NCBI GenBank assembly: GCA_002305445.1
Contig: DBRA01000071.1
Coordinates: 1-8,781 of the forward strand
Direction: 5' to 3'
DNA: 8,781 bases
Origin: Clostridiales bacterium UBA1380
GTDB lineage: Bacteria; Bacillota; Clostridia; Oscillospirales; CAG-272
In this document: positions 1 to 5,458 of the stretch, in pieces
Layout: the number at the start of each line of letters is the position of its first letter
How positions within the stretch are numbered: the first letter of the stretch is position 1
Program-made: the position numbers and the translations under genes
Notes under the pieces: generated by a model
What the model was told of the DNA's origin: nothing
Seen by the model: the letters and a program-made list of their open reading frames with translations, nothing else
Database searches by the model: none

Positions 1-642
1 GTCGAATACTATAATTTCCTTCGCATTGTACAGCTGAACAATACCAACCGCCTTCTGATTAGTCAGTCCAACCACTATCCCATGGGCGTTGTAATCATGA
101 AGAATATGCTTACTGTCTCATATGCAAACGAAACAGCGCGCCAGTACATGCAGGAGTTGGGGACCTCCCCGAAGTTCTTCAGCGTTTTTTACAGCAATCA
201 GCTGATCCCCTATATTAAGAATGACATTCTTCATCTCGGAAATCGACAGATCGTGCGTTACCGTAATTTCATTTTCAGTATTGTCGTAACGAATATCCTG
301 ACAGAAGACTTCTATGAAAAAATGGAGGGCTCCCAGAAAGATCCTCAGTCCGTGAATATGGTCACATACACTCCGGATACAACGGGTTATATTTATATCT
401 TCAAGGATGATCTGAGTTCCTATGCAAGAAATACGGATCCATTCGTTGAATATGGTTTCACAAAGCGGGAGCAGCAGGTCGCGGCACTCATGCTGCGAGG
501 AAAGTCTCCGGATGATATTGCTTCCGAATTGCAGCTCAGTATAAATACAGTGAAAGCCCATATCCAGAAGATCTATCGTAAAGCAAATGTCTCAAGCCGT
601 GCAGAGTTTTTGGTTCTGCTCAATCAACATTCAGAAAGCTGA
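1..642 (+). CDS. LuxR-type transcriptional regulator with PAS-like region (5' partial)
   Basis: The reading frame is open from base 1, so the start lies upstream; the Met codons at 82 and 97 are internal. 213 residues are visible. The stretch from about codon 20 (motif GVVIMKNMLTVSYANETAR) resembles the start of a PAS sensor fold, where a conserved Asn follows a hydrophobic strand. The last 60 residues (from about base 457) form a clear LuxR/GerE helix-turn-helix: FTKREQQVAALMLRGKS, then DIASELQLSINTVKAHIQKIY as the turn and recognition helix. Proteins of this build bind DNA as dimers in response to a signal sensed by the N-terminal part; the signal here is unknown. The gene converges on the ICE genes to its right. 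Its base composition is closer to the ICE part than to the GC-rich chromosomal part, so it may be ICE cargo or a gene flanking the insertion. The DNA-binding domain is certain; the PAS call is tentative. Confidence 0.88.
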   Translation, partial: VEYYNFLRIVQLNNTNRLLISQSNHYPMGVVIMKNMLTVSYANETARQYMQELGTSPKFFSVFYSNQLIPYIKNDILHLGNRQIVRYRNFIFSIVVTNILTEDFYEKMEGSQKDPQSVNMVTYTPDTTGYIYIFKDDLSSYARNTDPFVEYGFTKREQQVAALMLRGKSPDDIASELQLSINTVKAHIQKIYRKANVSSRAEFLVLLNQHSES

Positions 643-704
643 TTACCTATCGCCCCACTACCTCCGCCAGATTCATGGAAGGCCTCTTTTTCAGATTATG
701 TACT

Positions 705-727
705 GAGGCAGCCAACGCGGCTGCCTC
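705..727. terminator. Hairpin between convergent genes, possible bidirectional terminator
   Basis: A perfect 9-bp stem (GAGGCAGCC / GGCTGCCTC) with a 5-nt loop lies 62 nt after the regulator stop and 6 nt after the stop of the last minus-strand ICE ORF. The position fits a shared terminator for the convergent genes. Neither side has a strong run of T, which weakens the call. Confidence 0.5.
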
Positions 728-733
728 TTAGCT

Positions 734-1292
734 TTAGAGTTCCGGGCCCTTCTTCGATTTGGTTTTGGCCTTAGGCTTTTCCGGAGATACCTTCTCCGCC
801 GTATCCTTCACAAGGGCATCCAGCTTTTCTCTTGCGGATTCCCGGGGCTGGGATTCTTTAGCCTGCGGCGCTCTGGTTTTGTAGGCCTCCACCATTGCCT
901 TCAGCTCCGTGTTCGGGACCTGAGTCTTCACATCCTGCCAGATGTTCTTGCCCTTATCGTCCTGCCCCCTGAAGCGTAGGCTTAGTGACCACCGTGCTGC
1001 CGTCAGCCGGGATCTTGGCCCACAGACCTTTGCCATACTGGTTCTCATGCACGGCCTTTGCGGGAAGCACAAAGCTTGCCCAGGGTGTCTTGTCTCCCGG
1101 GTCCTGGTTGGGGATCGTGATCCTCATAAACTCCCTGCCGTCTTTCGACTGGAAAGGCTCTGCGAGACCTTTTCCAAACTTGATCGTTACTTCTTCCTGT
1201 GTCGGGAGCTTCACTCCCTTTGCGATCTGCTCCTTGGCTTCCTTTACGAAGTCGGGAACAAACTGATCATCTTTTCTACCGTTCTCAGGCAT
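734..1292 (-). pseudogene. ICE accessory protein, frameshifted (about 185 aa if repaired)
   Basis: The frame starts at an ATG (1292-1290) preceded by a very good AAAGGAGG site 10 nt upstream, so it probably began as a separate cistron (MPENGRKDDQFVPDFVKEAK...). It runs in the same frame as the upstream RadC-like gene, with no stop between them. At 965-969 a run of five G on the coding strand shifts the frame: the first frame ends at 954 with ...TLQGAGR and a stop, whereas removing one G gives ...TLQG followed by QDDKGKNIWQDVKTQVPNTE and continues to a Lys-rich tail (KPKAKTKSKKGPEL) and stop at 734. I recall similar sequences (KDGREFMRITIPNQ, FVLPAKAVHENQYGKGLWAK) from conserved hypothetical proteins in clostridial ICEs. 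No catalytic motif is visible and the function is unknown. The fault is either a real mutation or a homopolymer sequencing error. Confidence 0.7.
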
Positions 1293-1844
1293 TATCTCAT
1301 TTCCTCCTTTATAGGTTGCATTGCTTTCGCTGACGCGAAGAATTTCCTCCGCTGTCATTGAGATCTTGTCGCTTGTGAAATCCACGATCCCGGACTCCCG
1401 GAAGCTGAACATATCCCCATTACTGCCGCCTACGATCACATGATCCAGGCAGGGAATATCCATGAGCTTTCCGGCCTCCACGCAGCGTCTGGTCGTCGTG
1501 ATATCCTCTTTGGATGGCGTCACATCGCCGCTGGGATGATTGTGCAGCAGCAGAAAACCGGCTGCATTGGACAGGATCCCGGACTTTAAAATGTTCGGGA
1601 TCGCTGCCACAGAACCATTGATGCTCCCCATGCTGACGATGTTGAAATTGATGGGTTTAAGCTTGTTGTTGAGGTTCACCACGCAGAGAATTTCCCTGTC
1701 ATACTGGGAAAGTTCCTTTCGCATCACATCCAGTGCTGCCGTCGGGGAGGAGAGAGGGACATCCGAATAGAGCGGATGCCCTTCAGCAAGGCGGATGCAG
1801 ACTTCTTTCAGCTTATATCGCTTCGTTTCGTTCTCTGTCATCAC
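954..1844 (-). CDS. RadC-like JAB/JAMM-domain protein of an ICE, read through into the next cistron
   Basis: Residues about 1-165 form a RadC-type JAB domain (DUF2466/UPF0758 C-terminal part): KLKEVCIRLAEGHPLYSDVP, the strand with YDREILCVVNLN, then the metal-binding signature LLLHNHPSGDVTPSKEDI (His101, His103, Ser105, Asp114) and LDHVIVGG. The N-terminal helix-hairpin-helix part of full-length RadC is absent, as is usual for the short RadC homologues carried by mobile elements. JAB folds of this kind resemble zinc metalloproteases; the role of RadC is unsettled. The GTG at 1844 is favoured, 12 nt after GGAGG; the ATG at 1841 follows directly. From Met185 the frame continues into the separately described accessory protein, which has its own ribosome binding site, so translation may yield both a fused and a separate product. 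The frame stops early at 954 because of the frameshift at 965-969. The gene overlaps the 45-aa ORF upstream by 32 bases. Confidence 0.82.
   Translation of the reverse strand: MMTENETKRYKLKEVCIRLAEGHPLYSDVPLSSPTAALDVMRKELSQYDREILCVVNLNNKLKPINFNIVSMGSINGSVAAIPNILKSGILSNAAGFLLLHNHPSGDVTPSKEDITTTRRCVEAGKLMDIPCLDHVIVGGSNGDMFSFRESGIVDFTSDKISMTAEEILRVSESNATYKGGNEIMPENGRKDDQFVPDFVKEAKEQIAKGVKLPTQEEVTIKFGKGLAEPFQSKDGREFMRITIPNQDPGDKTPWASFVLPAKAVHENQYGKGLWAKIPADGSTVVTKPTLQGAGR
1293..1310 (-). promoter_or_regulatory. Internal ribosome binding site inside the RadC-like frame
   Basis: AAAGGAGG at 1310-1303 stands 10 nt before the ATG at 1292. It is as strong as the sites of the neighbouring ICE genes and implies that the protein starting at 1292 is, or was, translated on its own although the RadC-like frame runs through it without a stop. 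An alternative-frame TAA overlaps the site (TAAAGGAGG), a common arrangement for the end of an upstream cistron. RadC may therefore once have ended here, before a small change in its 3' end joined the frames. Confidence 0.6.
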
Positions 1845-1950
1845 GTTCCCGGCCGTCCTCCTTTAACTCAATGATGATCTTCAGAACCTCGTCATCCGGC
1901 ATGGACCGGATATAATCACGCAGCTCCTCAGGCGTCATCTCGACCACCAT
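1813..1950 (-). CDS. Small acidic ICE protein, 45 aa
   Basis: This short gene encodes MVVEMTPEELRDYIRSMPDD, then EVLKIIIELKEDGRERDDRE and RNEAI. Its ATG overlaps the stop of the upstream ORF (TAATG, bases 1952-1948), and its 3' end runs 32 bases into the RadC-like gene, whose ribosome binding site lies within it. Such overlaps are typical of translationally coupled genes. A second in-frame Met (codon 5, MTPEELRDYIR) may be the true start. I recall short proteins beginning MTPEELR.YIRS from the same part of clostridial ICEs, between the DUF4366 gene and the downstream genes. The sequence predicts one or two charged helices with no membrane segment or metal site. Function unknown. Confidence 0.7.
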   Translation of the reverse strand: MVVEMTPEELRDYIRSMPDDEVLKIIIELKEDGRERDDRERNEAI

Positions 1951-2324
1951 TACACATCCTCCTCATTGTCATCAGCAGGATCCTCATCATTCAGGATCTC
2001 ATTCTCATAGGGATCCTCATCATCGTAAGAGTCGCTGACTTCCTGATCTGGACCGGCACCATAATCCTCTTCGTCGTCATCGGTATAATCCGCGTCGGGA
2101 TCCGGAGCAGACTCGGCTTTCCTTTTCTTCTTCGTCTGCATGAAGAACCATCCGCCGCCTGCAGCCGCCATCAGGACAATGATGATCAGGACCGGCGCAA
2201 GGTTGGTTTTCTTCGACTCCTTAGCCGGTTCGTCTTCCGGTTTCTGGGTCTCGGATTCACCAGTCTGGGATGCAGCTTCTGCGGCAGCCTTTTCAGCCGC
2301 TTCCTTTGCAGCCTGCTCGGCGGC
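1950..2324 (-). pseudogene. C-terminal remnant of a DUF4366-like ICE membrane protein (part of the chimera)
   Basis: The last 124 residues of the chimeric ORF do not belong to VirB4. They are an Ala/Glu-rich helix (AAEQAAKEAAEKAAAEAA), a Thr/Glu/Pro-rich linker, one hydrophobic segment (LAPVLIIIVLMAAAGGGWFF, about 2201-2142), a basic stop-transfer patch (KKKRK), and a long Asp/Glu tail ending in EEDV. A Gly-rich membrane segment followed by a basic patch and an acidic Tyr-containing tail is what I recall for DUF4366 proteins, which lie a few genes downstream of virB4 in clostridial ICEs, after a cell-wall hydrolase and a DUF4315 gene. A signal peptide and extracellular part would be expected upstream and are missing here. 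The join fits a deletion of the intervening genes. The membrane segment is clear; the family name is from memory. Confidence 0.6.
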
Positions 2325-3626
2325 CATCGGGTTCACGTACTGGGTGCTGGCCGGGCTGATATGAATGACCTGGCCGTTGAAGCGCTGCACCAGCGCCGTG
2401 TACTCTGCCTCAGGATCACAGATGATCACATCGTCATCCGTCACCAGGAAGGCATTGGCGATCTCACGCTTGGCGCTGAAAGACTTACCGGAACCGGGGG
2501 TACCGAGGATCAGTCCGTTCGGGTTCTTAAGCGCCTTTCGGTCCACCATGATCAGGTTGTTTGAAAGCGCGTTCAGACCGTAGTACAGGGATTCCTTACC
2601 GTTCTGGAACAGCTCTTGGGTGGTAAATGGTACAAAAATCGCCGTGGAGCTAGTGGTCAGCGCACGGCGGATGTCGATAAGGCAGCTTGCCAGCGGCAGG
2701 CAGCTCATGAGAGCGTTCTCCTGCTGGAAGTCCAGCCTTCTTAAGTTGCAGTTGTGCTTCTGGGCGATGGAGCTTGCCTGGAACACGTTGGTATCCAGCT
2801 CCTGCTGGGTCTTTCCGGTGTTCATGATCAGCATCGTCAGCATGAACATGCGCTCGTTCTGGCTCTGCAGCTCTTTAAGGAGCGACTTTGCGTCCTTGCC
2901 GTAGGTAGCCAGGTCTGAAGGGATGATGTCCATGTCGTAACCGGACCTTACTGCCTTCTTCTGCTCTTCGATCTTTGACCTATCAAGCTCCGTGATCGTA
3001 TGCTTGATGGTCTTGATCGCCTCTGTCTGATCCACGGACTGGATGTGCATCGTGATGATCTGCGAGGAATCCATGTCCAGGAAATCCTTCAGAAGCTGGT
3101 CCGAAAGGTCCGATGCCGTGATCTGCAGATAGCTCATGGCACCGTAGAGAGATCCCATCTGGAAGGTACGGCTGCCGGGGAAGGCAAAAGCCGTAGGAGC
3201 GATGAAGTCCTTTACGGAAAGGCCGGACTCTGCAAGCCACTTCCAGTCAAAACGGAACTTATCCTCCGGATCTCCCATGTGGAACATATCGTGCATGAGC
3301 TTCAGTCTCTGGTATCCGTTCAGGACCTCAGCCCTGACGCCCAACTGCTTGAAGTTGTTCAGAAGATCGTTCTGGACATGCTCAAGCCTCGGCTTTGCCT
3401 GCTTCATGGAATCCGCTTCGATTCCGAAGGTCAGGAACTTGGTCTTGGTGAGGCCGTTGTTGCCCTGGGCCAGCTGGTTCTTCAGCATCTCCGAATACTC
3501 GTCACGGACGCTGTTGAACTCGTCCTTCTGATAAGGGATCCGGATCCCGGCTTCGAAGCTCTCCGCGTCGGTCGTCATATTCATGAAGCTGAGTTCGAAG
3601 TGGATGGAGCAGATCATCTTTCTCAC
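1950..3626 (-). CDS. Chimeric VirB4/TraE-type conjugation ATPase, truncated and fused to an ICE membrane-protein tail
   Basis: The body (about bases 3617-2325) is a VirB4-family type IV secretion ATPase of the clostridial ICE type: FELSFMNMTTDAESFEAGI, FNSVRDEYSEMLKNQL, FGIEADSMKQAKPRLE, EEQKKAVRSGYDMDIIPSDL, LTTSSTAIFVPFTTQELFQ, and Walker A GTPGSGKS (2504-2481) followed by IICDPEAEY. VirB4 proteins power substrate transfer and pilus assembly at the inner membrane and are usually about 800 residues. Here about 90 N-terminal residues are missing, and the protein leaves the family right after STQYVNPM (codon ending 2325), losing the Walker B region and the rest of the C-terminal motor lobe. 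It then continues in frame into an Ala/Glu linker, one membrane segment and an acidic tail from another gene. The start is uncertain: GTG at 3626 overlaps the upstream stop (GTGA) with GGAGG 13 nt before it; ATG at 3617 is the alternative. The frame is open to 3722, but that part only shadows the upstream gene. Probably not a working ATPase. Confidence 0.75.
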   Translation of the reverse strand: MRKMICSIHFELSFMNMTTDAESFEAGIRIPYQKDEFNSVRDEYSEMLKNQLAQGNNGLTKTKFLTFGIEADSMKQAKPRLEHVQNDLLNNFKQLGVRAEVLNGYQRLKLMHDMFHMGDPEDKFRFDWKWLAESGLSVKDFIAPTAFAFPGSRTFQMGSLYGAMSYLQITASDLSDQLLKDFLDMDSSQIITMHIQSVDQTEAIKTIKHTITELDRSKIEEQKKAVRSGYDMDIIPSDLATYGKDAKSLLKELQSQNERMFMLTMLIMNTGKTQQELDTNVFQASSIAQKHNCNLRRLDFQQENALMSCLPLASCLIDIRRALTTSSTAIFVPFTTQELFQNGKESLYYGLNALSNNLIMVDRKALKNPNGLILGTPGSGKSFSAKREIANAFLVTDDDVIICDPEAEYTALVQRFNGQVIHISPASTQYVNPMAAEQAAKEAAEKAAAEAASQTGESETQKPEDEPAKESKKTNLAPVLIIIVLMAAAGGGWFFMQTKKKRKAESAPDPDADYTDDDEEDYGAGPDQEVSDSYDDEDPYENEILNDEDPADDNEEDV

Positions 3627-3880
3627 GCATTTGCCGGCACCTCCATCTTCGTTCCAAAGACTTCGTTTACACATTTCTTCATACAGAAACTGACACAGGG
3701 GCCGTAACAACAACCTACACAAGGTGATGTCTTTTTCGGAGACTCCGCCAGGTAATAGCAGTTCTCCTTTTTGAGAGAGCAGCCAGCTTTGCGGTTCTTC
3801 CAGAAGAAACAGCCTCTGCAGCTATTGGGACGGTCAGCATAGTAACGCACGCCGTCGATCATGATCGTTTCATTTTCCAT
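3623..3880 (-). CDS. Cysteine-rich small ICE protein, 85 aa, putative metal binding
   Basis: ATG at 3880 follows AAGGAGG by 8 nt, so this start is preferred over the longer frame that begins at 3955. The protein starts MENETIMIDGVRYYADRPNS and holds ten cysteines (residues 21, 24, 34, 41, 54, 57, 58, 62, 66, 70), arranged as CxxC, a pair about 7 apart, CVGCC, and CX3CX3C near the end. Spaced CxxC pairs suggest one or two zinc ribbons or a disulfide-rich fold; there is no signal peptide or membrane segment, so zinc binding in the cytoplasm is the simpler reading. Similar Cys-rich small proteins occur in clostridial ICEs, but I cannot name a family with a known function. It is the first gene of the minus-strand ICE run, and its TGA overlaps a possible GTG start of the VirB4 chimera. 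Confidence 0.72.
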   Translation of the reverse strand: MENETIMIDGVRYYADRPNSCRGCFFWKNRKAGCSLKKENCYYLAESPKKTSPCVGCCYGPCVSFCMKKCVNEVFGTKMEVPANA

Positions 3881-3923
3881 TGATTTAACCTCCTTGTTTT
3901 GATCTGCAGAGCCTGCAGAAATG

Positions 3924-3962
3924 GAAAAAGCCCGGTCACTGATTTCGTACAGCAACCGGGCT
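3924..3962 (-). terminator. Rho-independent terminator reading leftwards, upstream of the Cys-rich gene
   Basis: On the minus strand AGCCCGGT (3962-3955) pairs perfectly with ACCGGGCT (3936-3929) around an 18-nt loop, with a further CTG/CAG pairing inside it, and is followed by TTTTT. It sits only about 44 nt before the Cys-rich gene, and I see no good promoter between them. It either ends a transcript whose gene has been deleted or acts as an attenuator of the ICE run. Confidence 0.6.
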
Positions 3963-4192
3963 ATGTAATGGAGGCCTATTCTTCTAAAAAGACAAAGACG
4001 CCCGGCAGGAAGAACTTTCTGCTGAACGTCTCAAATGGGGATAAACTAGGATACGAAATATCAGATTCGGTCAGAATCCGCAAATCGTTCCTGATATCTT
4101 AGGGGTAGAAAAGCAGCTGGCGAATGATCAGAGACTTGCCTTCTCATTTTGAGAATTAACTACACTTTTTTCTCTCTGCCATTTTTGGATTG

Positions 4193-4250
4193 GTGCCCCA
4201 TTTTTTAACTAAAAGAGCCCCGTTAGCCCCTGTTGCCCCAGTATTAACTA
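4193..4250. repeat. Imperfect 19-20 bp direct repeat with GCCCC and TTAACTA blocks
   Basis: GGTGCCCCATTTTTTAACTA (4193-4212, within one base) and GTTGCCCCAGTATTAACTA (4232-4250) match at most positions with a period of 39 bp. Between them GCCCC recurs at an exact 9-bp step (4217, 4226, 4235). A third TTAACTA lies at 4156. Repeats of this kind near an element end may be protein binding sites. Confidence 0.6.
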
Positions 4251-4259
4251 CTAAATCTT

Positions 4260-4279
4260 CGTCAGAATTCGTCAGAATT
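4260..4279. repeat. Tandem 10-bp repeat CGTCAGAATT, with a diverged copy at 4064-4080
   Basis: CGTCAGAATT occurs twice head to tail (4260-4269 and 4270-4279), followed by the partial match CGACAAAACA. The core GTCAGAAT occurs again at 4070-4077, preceded there by a related TCAGATTCG, so two decamer pairs lie about 190 bp apart. A 10-bp period puts both copies on the same face of the helix, as in arm-type sites of tyrosine recombinases. Only the repeat itself is shown by the sequence. Confidence 0.6.
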
Positions 4280-4310
4280 CGACAAAACAAATCAAAAATA
4301 TTTGAGCATG

Positions 4311-4347
4311 AAAAAACCCCGGAAACGTTGAATTTCCAGGGTTTTTC
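4311..4347 (-). terminator. Rho-independent terminator of the rplM-rpsI operon
   Basis: On the minus strand, 19 nt after the rpsI stop, AAAAACCCTGGAAA pairs with TTTCCGGGGTTTTT over 14 positions with a single G-U pair and a short loop, ending in a run of T. The A-tract on the other side would also let it stop rightward transcription coming from the ICE side. Confidence 0.88.
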
Positions 4348-4366
4348 GCATCTCTCTTGGTCTCGA

Positions 4367-4768
4367 TTAACGCTTCGAGAACTGGCTGGCGCGGCGTGCG
4401 GCTTTGAGACCGTACTTCTTGCGCTCCTTCATGCGAGGGTCGCGGGTGAGGAAGCCGGCTTTCTTGAGCGGTGTGCGGAAGTTTTCGTCTGCGAGGCAGA
4501 GAGCGCGGGCAAGACCGTGACGGATTGCGCCGGCCTGTCCGGAGAACCCGCCGCCGGTGACGGTCGCCACGATGTCGAATTTACCGAGCGTATCGGTAAC
4601 CGCAAAGGGCTGGTTGATGATGAGCTTCAGCGTTTCAAGGCCGAAATACTCATCAATGGTGCGGCCGTTGATGGTGATGGAGCCGGAGCCGGGATAAAGA
4701 CGGACGCGGGCGACGGATTTCTTTCTTCTGCCCGTACCGTAGAAATAAGGTTTCGCGCTTGTATACAT
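4367..4768 (-). CDS. rpsI: 30S ribosomal protein S9
   Basis: The 133-residue product has the S9 hallmarks: near the start, GTGRRKKSVARVRL (residues 11-24); then NGRTIDEYFG, the glycine-rich VTGGGFSGQAGAIRHGLARAL, the basic DPRMKERKKYGLKAARRA, and the conserved C-terminal end ASQFSKR, whose last Arg reaches the P-site tRNA in the small subunit. Length is normal and the gene is intact. The ATG at 4768 follows GGAGAAAGGA in the 23-nt gap after rplM, with which it forms an operon. Its 3' end faces the ICE remnant; if an element did integrate at this end, the last codons were restored exactly. Confidence 0.97.
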   Translation of the reverse strand: MYTSAKPYFYGTGRRKKSVARVRLYPGSGSITINGRTIDEYFGLETLKLIINQPFAVTDTLGKFDIVATVTGGGFSGQAGAIRHGLARALCLADENFRTPLKKAGFLTRDPRMKERKKYGLKAARRASQFSKR

Positions 4769-4791
4769 TATCTTTTATCCTTTCTCCGTAA

Positions 4792-5220
4792 TCAGACTTC
4801 AATCGCGACAGGCTTCTGCGCCTGCTGCATATGCTCTGCGCCCGCGTAGATTTTCAGACGGTTGATCGCCGTGGCGCCGATGGAATTTTTCGGCAGCATG
4901 CCCTTGACAGCCTGGCGCATGGCAAATTCAGGCTTCTCGGCCATGATCTTGCTGTAGGAGATCTCCTTCAGGCCGCCGATGTAACCGGAATGATGATAGT
5001 ACTTCTTCTGAGTCAGCTTGTTGCCTGTCAGGACCGCTTTCGACGCGTTTACGATTATTACGAACTCGCCGCAGTCGACATTGGGTGTGAATTCGGGACG
5101 ATGTTTACCGCGAAGTATGTTGGCCGCGGCGACAGCTGTTTTACCGAGCGGTTTTCCTGCCGCGTCGATAACGTACCAGCCGCGCTCGACGGTTTCCTTT
5201 TTCGCCATGTAGGTGGACAT
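4792..5220 (-). CDS. rplM: 50S ribosomal protein L13
   Basis: The 142-residue product matches L13 from end to end: WYVIDAAGKPLGKTA near the start, ILRGKHRPEFTPNVDCGE, VLTGNKLTQKKYYHHSGYIG, and the signature VKGMLPKN (residues 105-112) followed by LKIYAGAEH. L13 is an early-assembling protein of the large subunit. The start MSTYMAKK is typical of Bacillota; GGAGGA lies 11 nt before it, and the Met at codon 5 is a less likely start. The gene heads the rplM-rpsI operon behind a consensus promoter, with a leader of about 45 nt. Some Bacillota regulate this operon through an L13-binding leader RNA; no convincing structure of that type was identified here. Confidence 0.97.
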   Translation of the reverse strand: MSTYMAKKETVERGWYVIDAAGKPLGKTAVAAANILRGKHRPEFTPNVDCGEFVIIVNASKAVLTGNKLTQKKYYHHSGYIGGLKEISYSKIMAEKPEFAMRQAVKGMLPKNSIGATAINRLKIYAGAEHMQQAQKPVAIEV

Positions 5221-5273
5221 ATCGGAACGTTTCCTCCAAGTATTTATAGGTCTTTTTTTACCGTGCGTCGTTT

Positions 5274-5302
5274 ATTATAACACATGGATATAGATGTGTC
5301 AA
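5274..5302 (-). promoter_or_regulatory. Consensus sigma-70/SigA promoter of rplM-rpsI
   Basis: On the minus strand TTGACA (5302-5297) and TATAAT (5279-5274) are both perfect and separated by 17 nt. The predicted start lies near 5267, about 47 nt before the rplM ATG. This fits the high expression needed for ribosomal proteins. Confidence 0.9.
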
Positions 5303-5414
5303 GCATTTTTCGCATTTATTTGCGATTAGCTTAATTATTCTCGCGCATCCGTGCTTTTTGCTCGCTTAACCTCGCTTGTTCTCACTCGCGCGCGACCGCT
5401 TATGCCGTATTCTA

Positions 5415-5444
5415 TTGACTTCTCGGTGCGCGCAATGATAGAAT
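5415..5444 (+). promoter_or_regulatory. Probable promoter of nth
   Basis: TTGACT (5415-5420) and TAGAAT (5439-5444) are spaced by 18 nt and point towards nth, with a predicted start near 5451. It is divergent from the rplM promoter, about 110 bp away. Confidence 0.7.
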
Positions 5445-5458
5445 AAGAATAATGAAAT

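Larger units (their letters stand above)
3963..4310. other. Gene-free spacer between ICE remnant and rpsI, rich in small repeats
   Basis: No ORF here has a credible start, ribosome binding site or recognisable product. The stretch holds an inverted repeat ATATCAG / CTGATAT (4058-4064 and 4091-4097) enclosing a small GATTC / GAATC hairpin, a TTCTCA / TGAGAA hairpin (4141-4155), an imperfect direct repeat (4193-4250) and a tandem decamer repeat (4260-4279). Base composition changes across it from the ICE side to the chromosomal side. With rpsI ending at 4367, the spacer is a plausible ICE end carrying recombinase or excisionase binding sites. That role is inference; no integrase gene is in view. 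Confidence 0.45.

Noticed and set aside
960..975. Programmed ribosomal frameshift at the G5 run
   Set aside because: No typical slippery heptamer or downstream structure was recognised, and one inserted base in a homopolymer is the simpler explanation.
3627..3722. N-terminal extension of the VirB4-like frame to the ATG at 3722
   Set aside because: These codons only shadow the Cys-rich gene in another frame and do not resemble the VirB4 N-terminus.
3881..3955. N-terminal extension of the Cys-rich protein to 3955
   Set aside because: It would cross the terminator stem, and the ATG at 3880 has an excellent ribosome binding site.
3976..4098. Minus-strand frame of 40 codons ending 13 nt before the terminator at 3962
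   Set aside because: It could be the tail of a deleted gene, but it is closed upstream by a stop, has no start codon, and the product is not recognised.
3899..4102. Short + strand frame over the spacer
   Set aside because: No ribosome binding site, lies across the terminator hairpin, composition not coding-like.
4195..4279. CRISPR-like array
   Set aside because: The repeats are 10-20 bp, with no regular spacers and no cas genes.
4156..4345. Minus-strand frame without stops through the repeat cluster
   Set aside because: It overlaps the rpsI terminator, has no start or binding site, and its open state reflects the repeats.
4190..4849. Open + strand frame of 219 codons across the spacer, terminator and rpsI
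   Set aside because: It is antisense to rpsI and runs through the operon terminator; no ribosome binding site and no recognisable domain.
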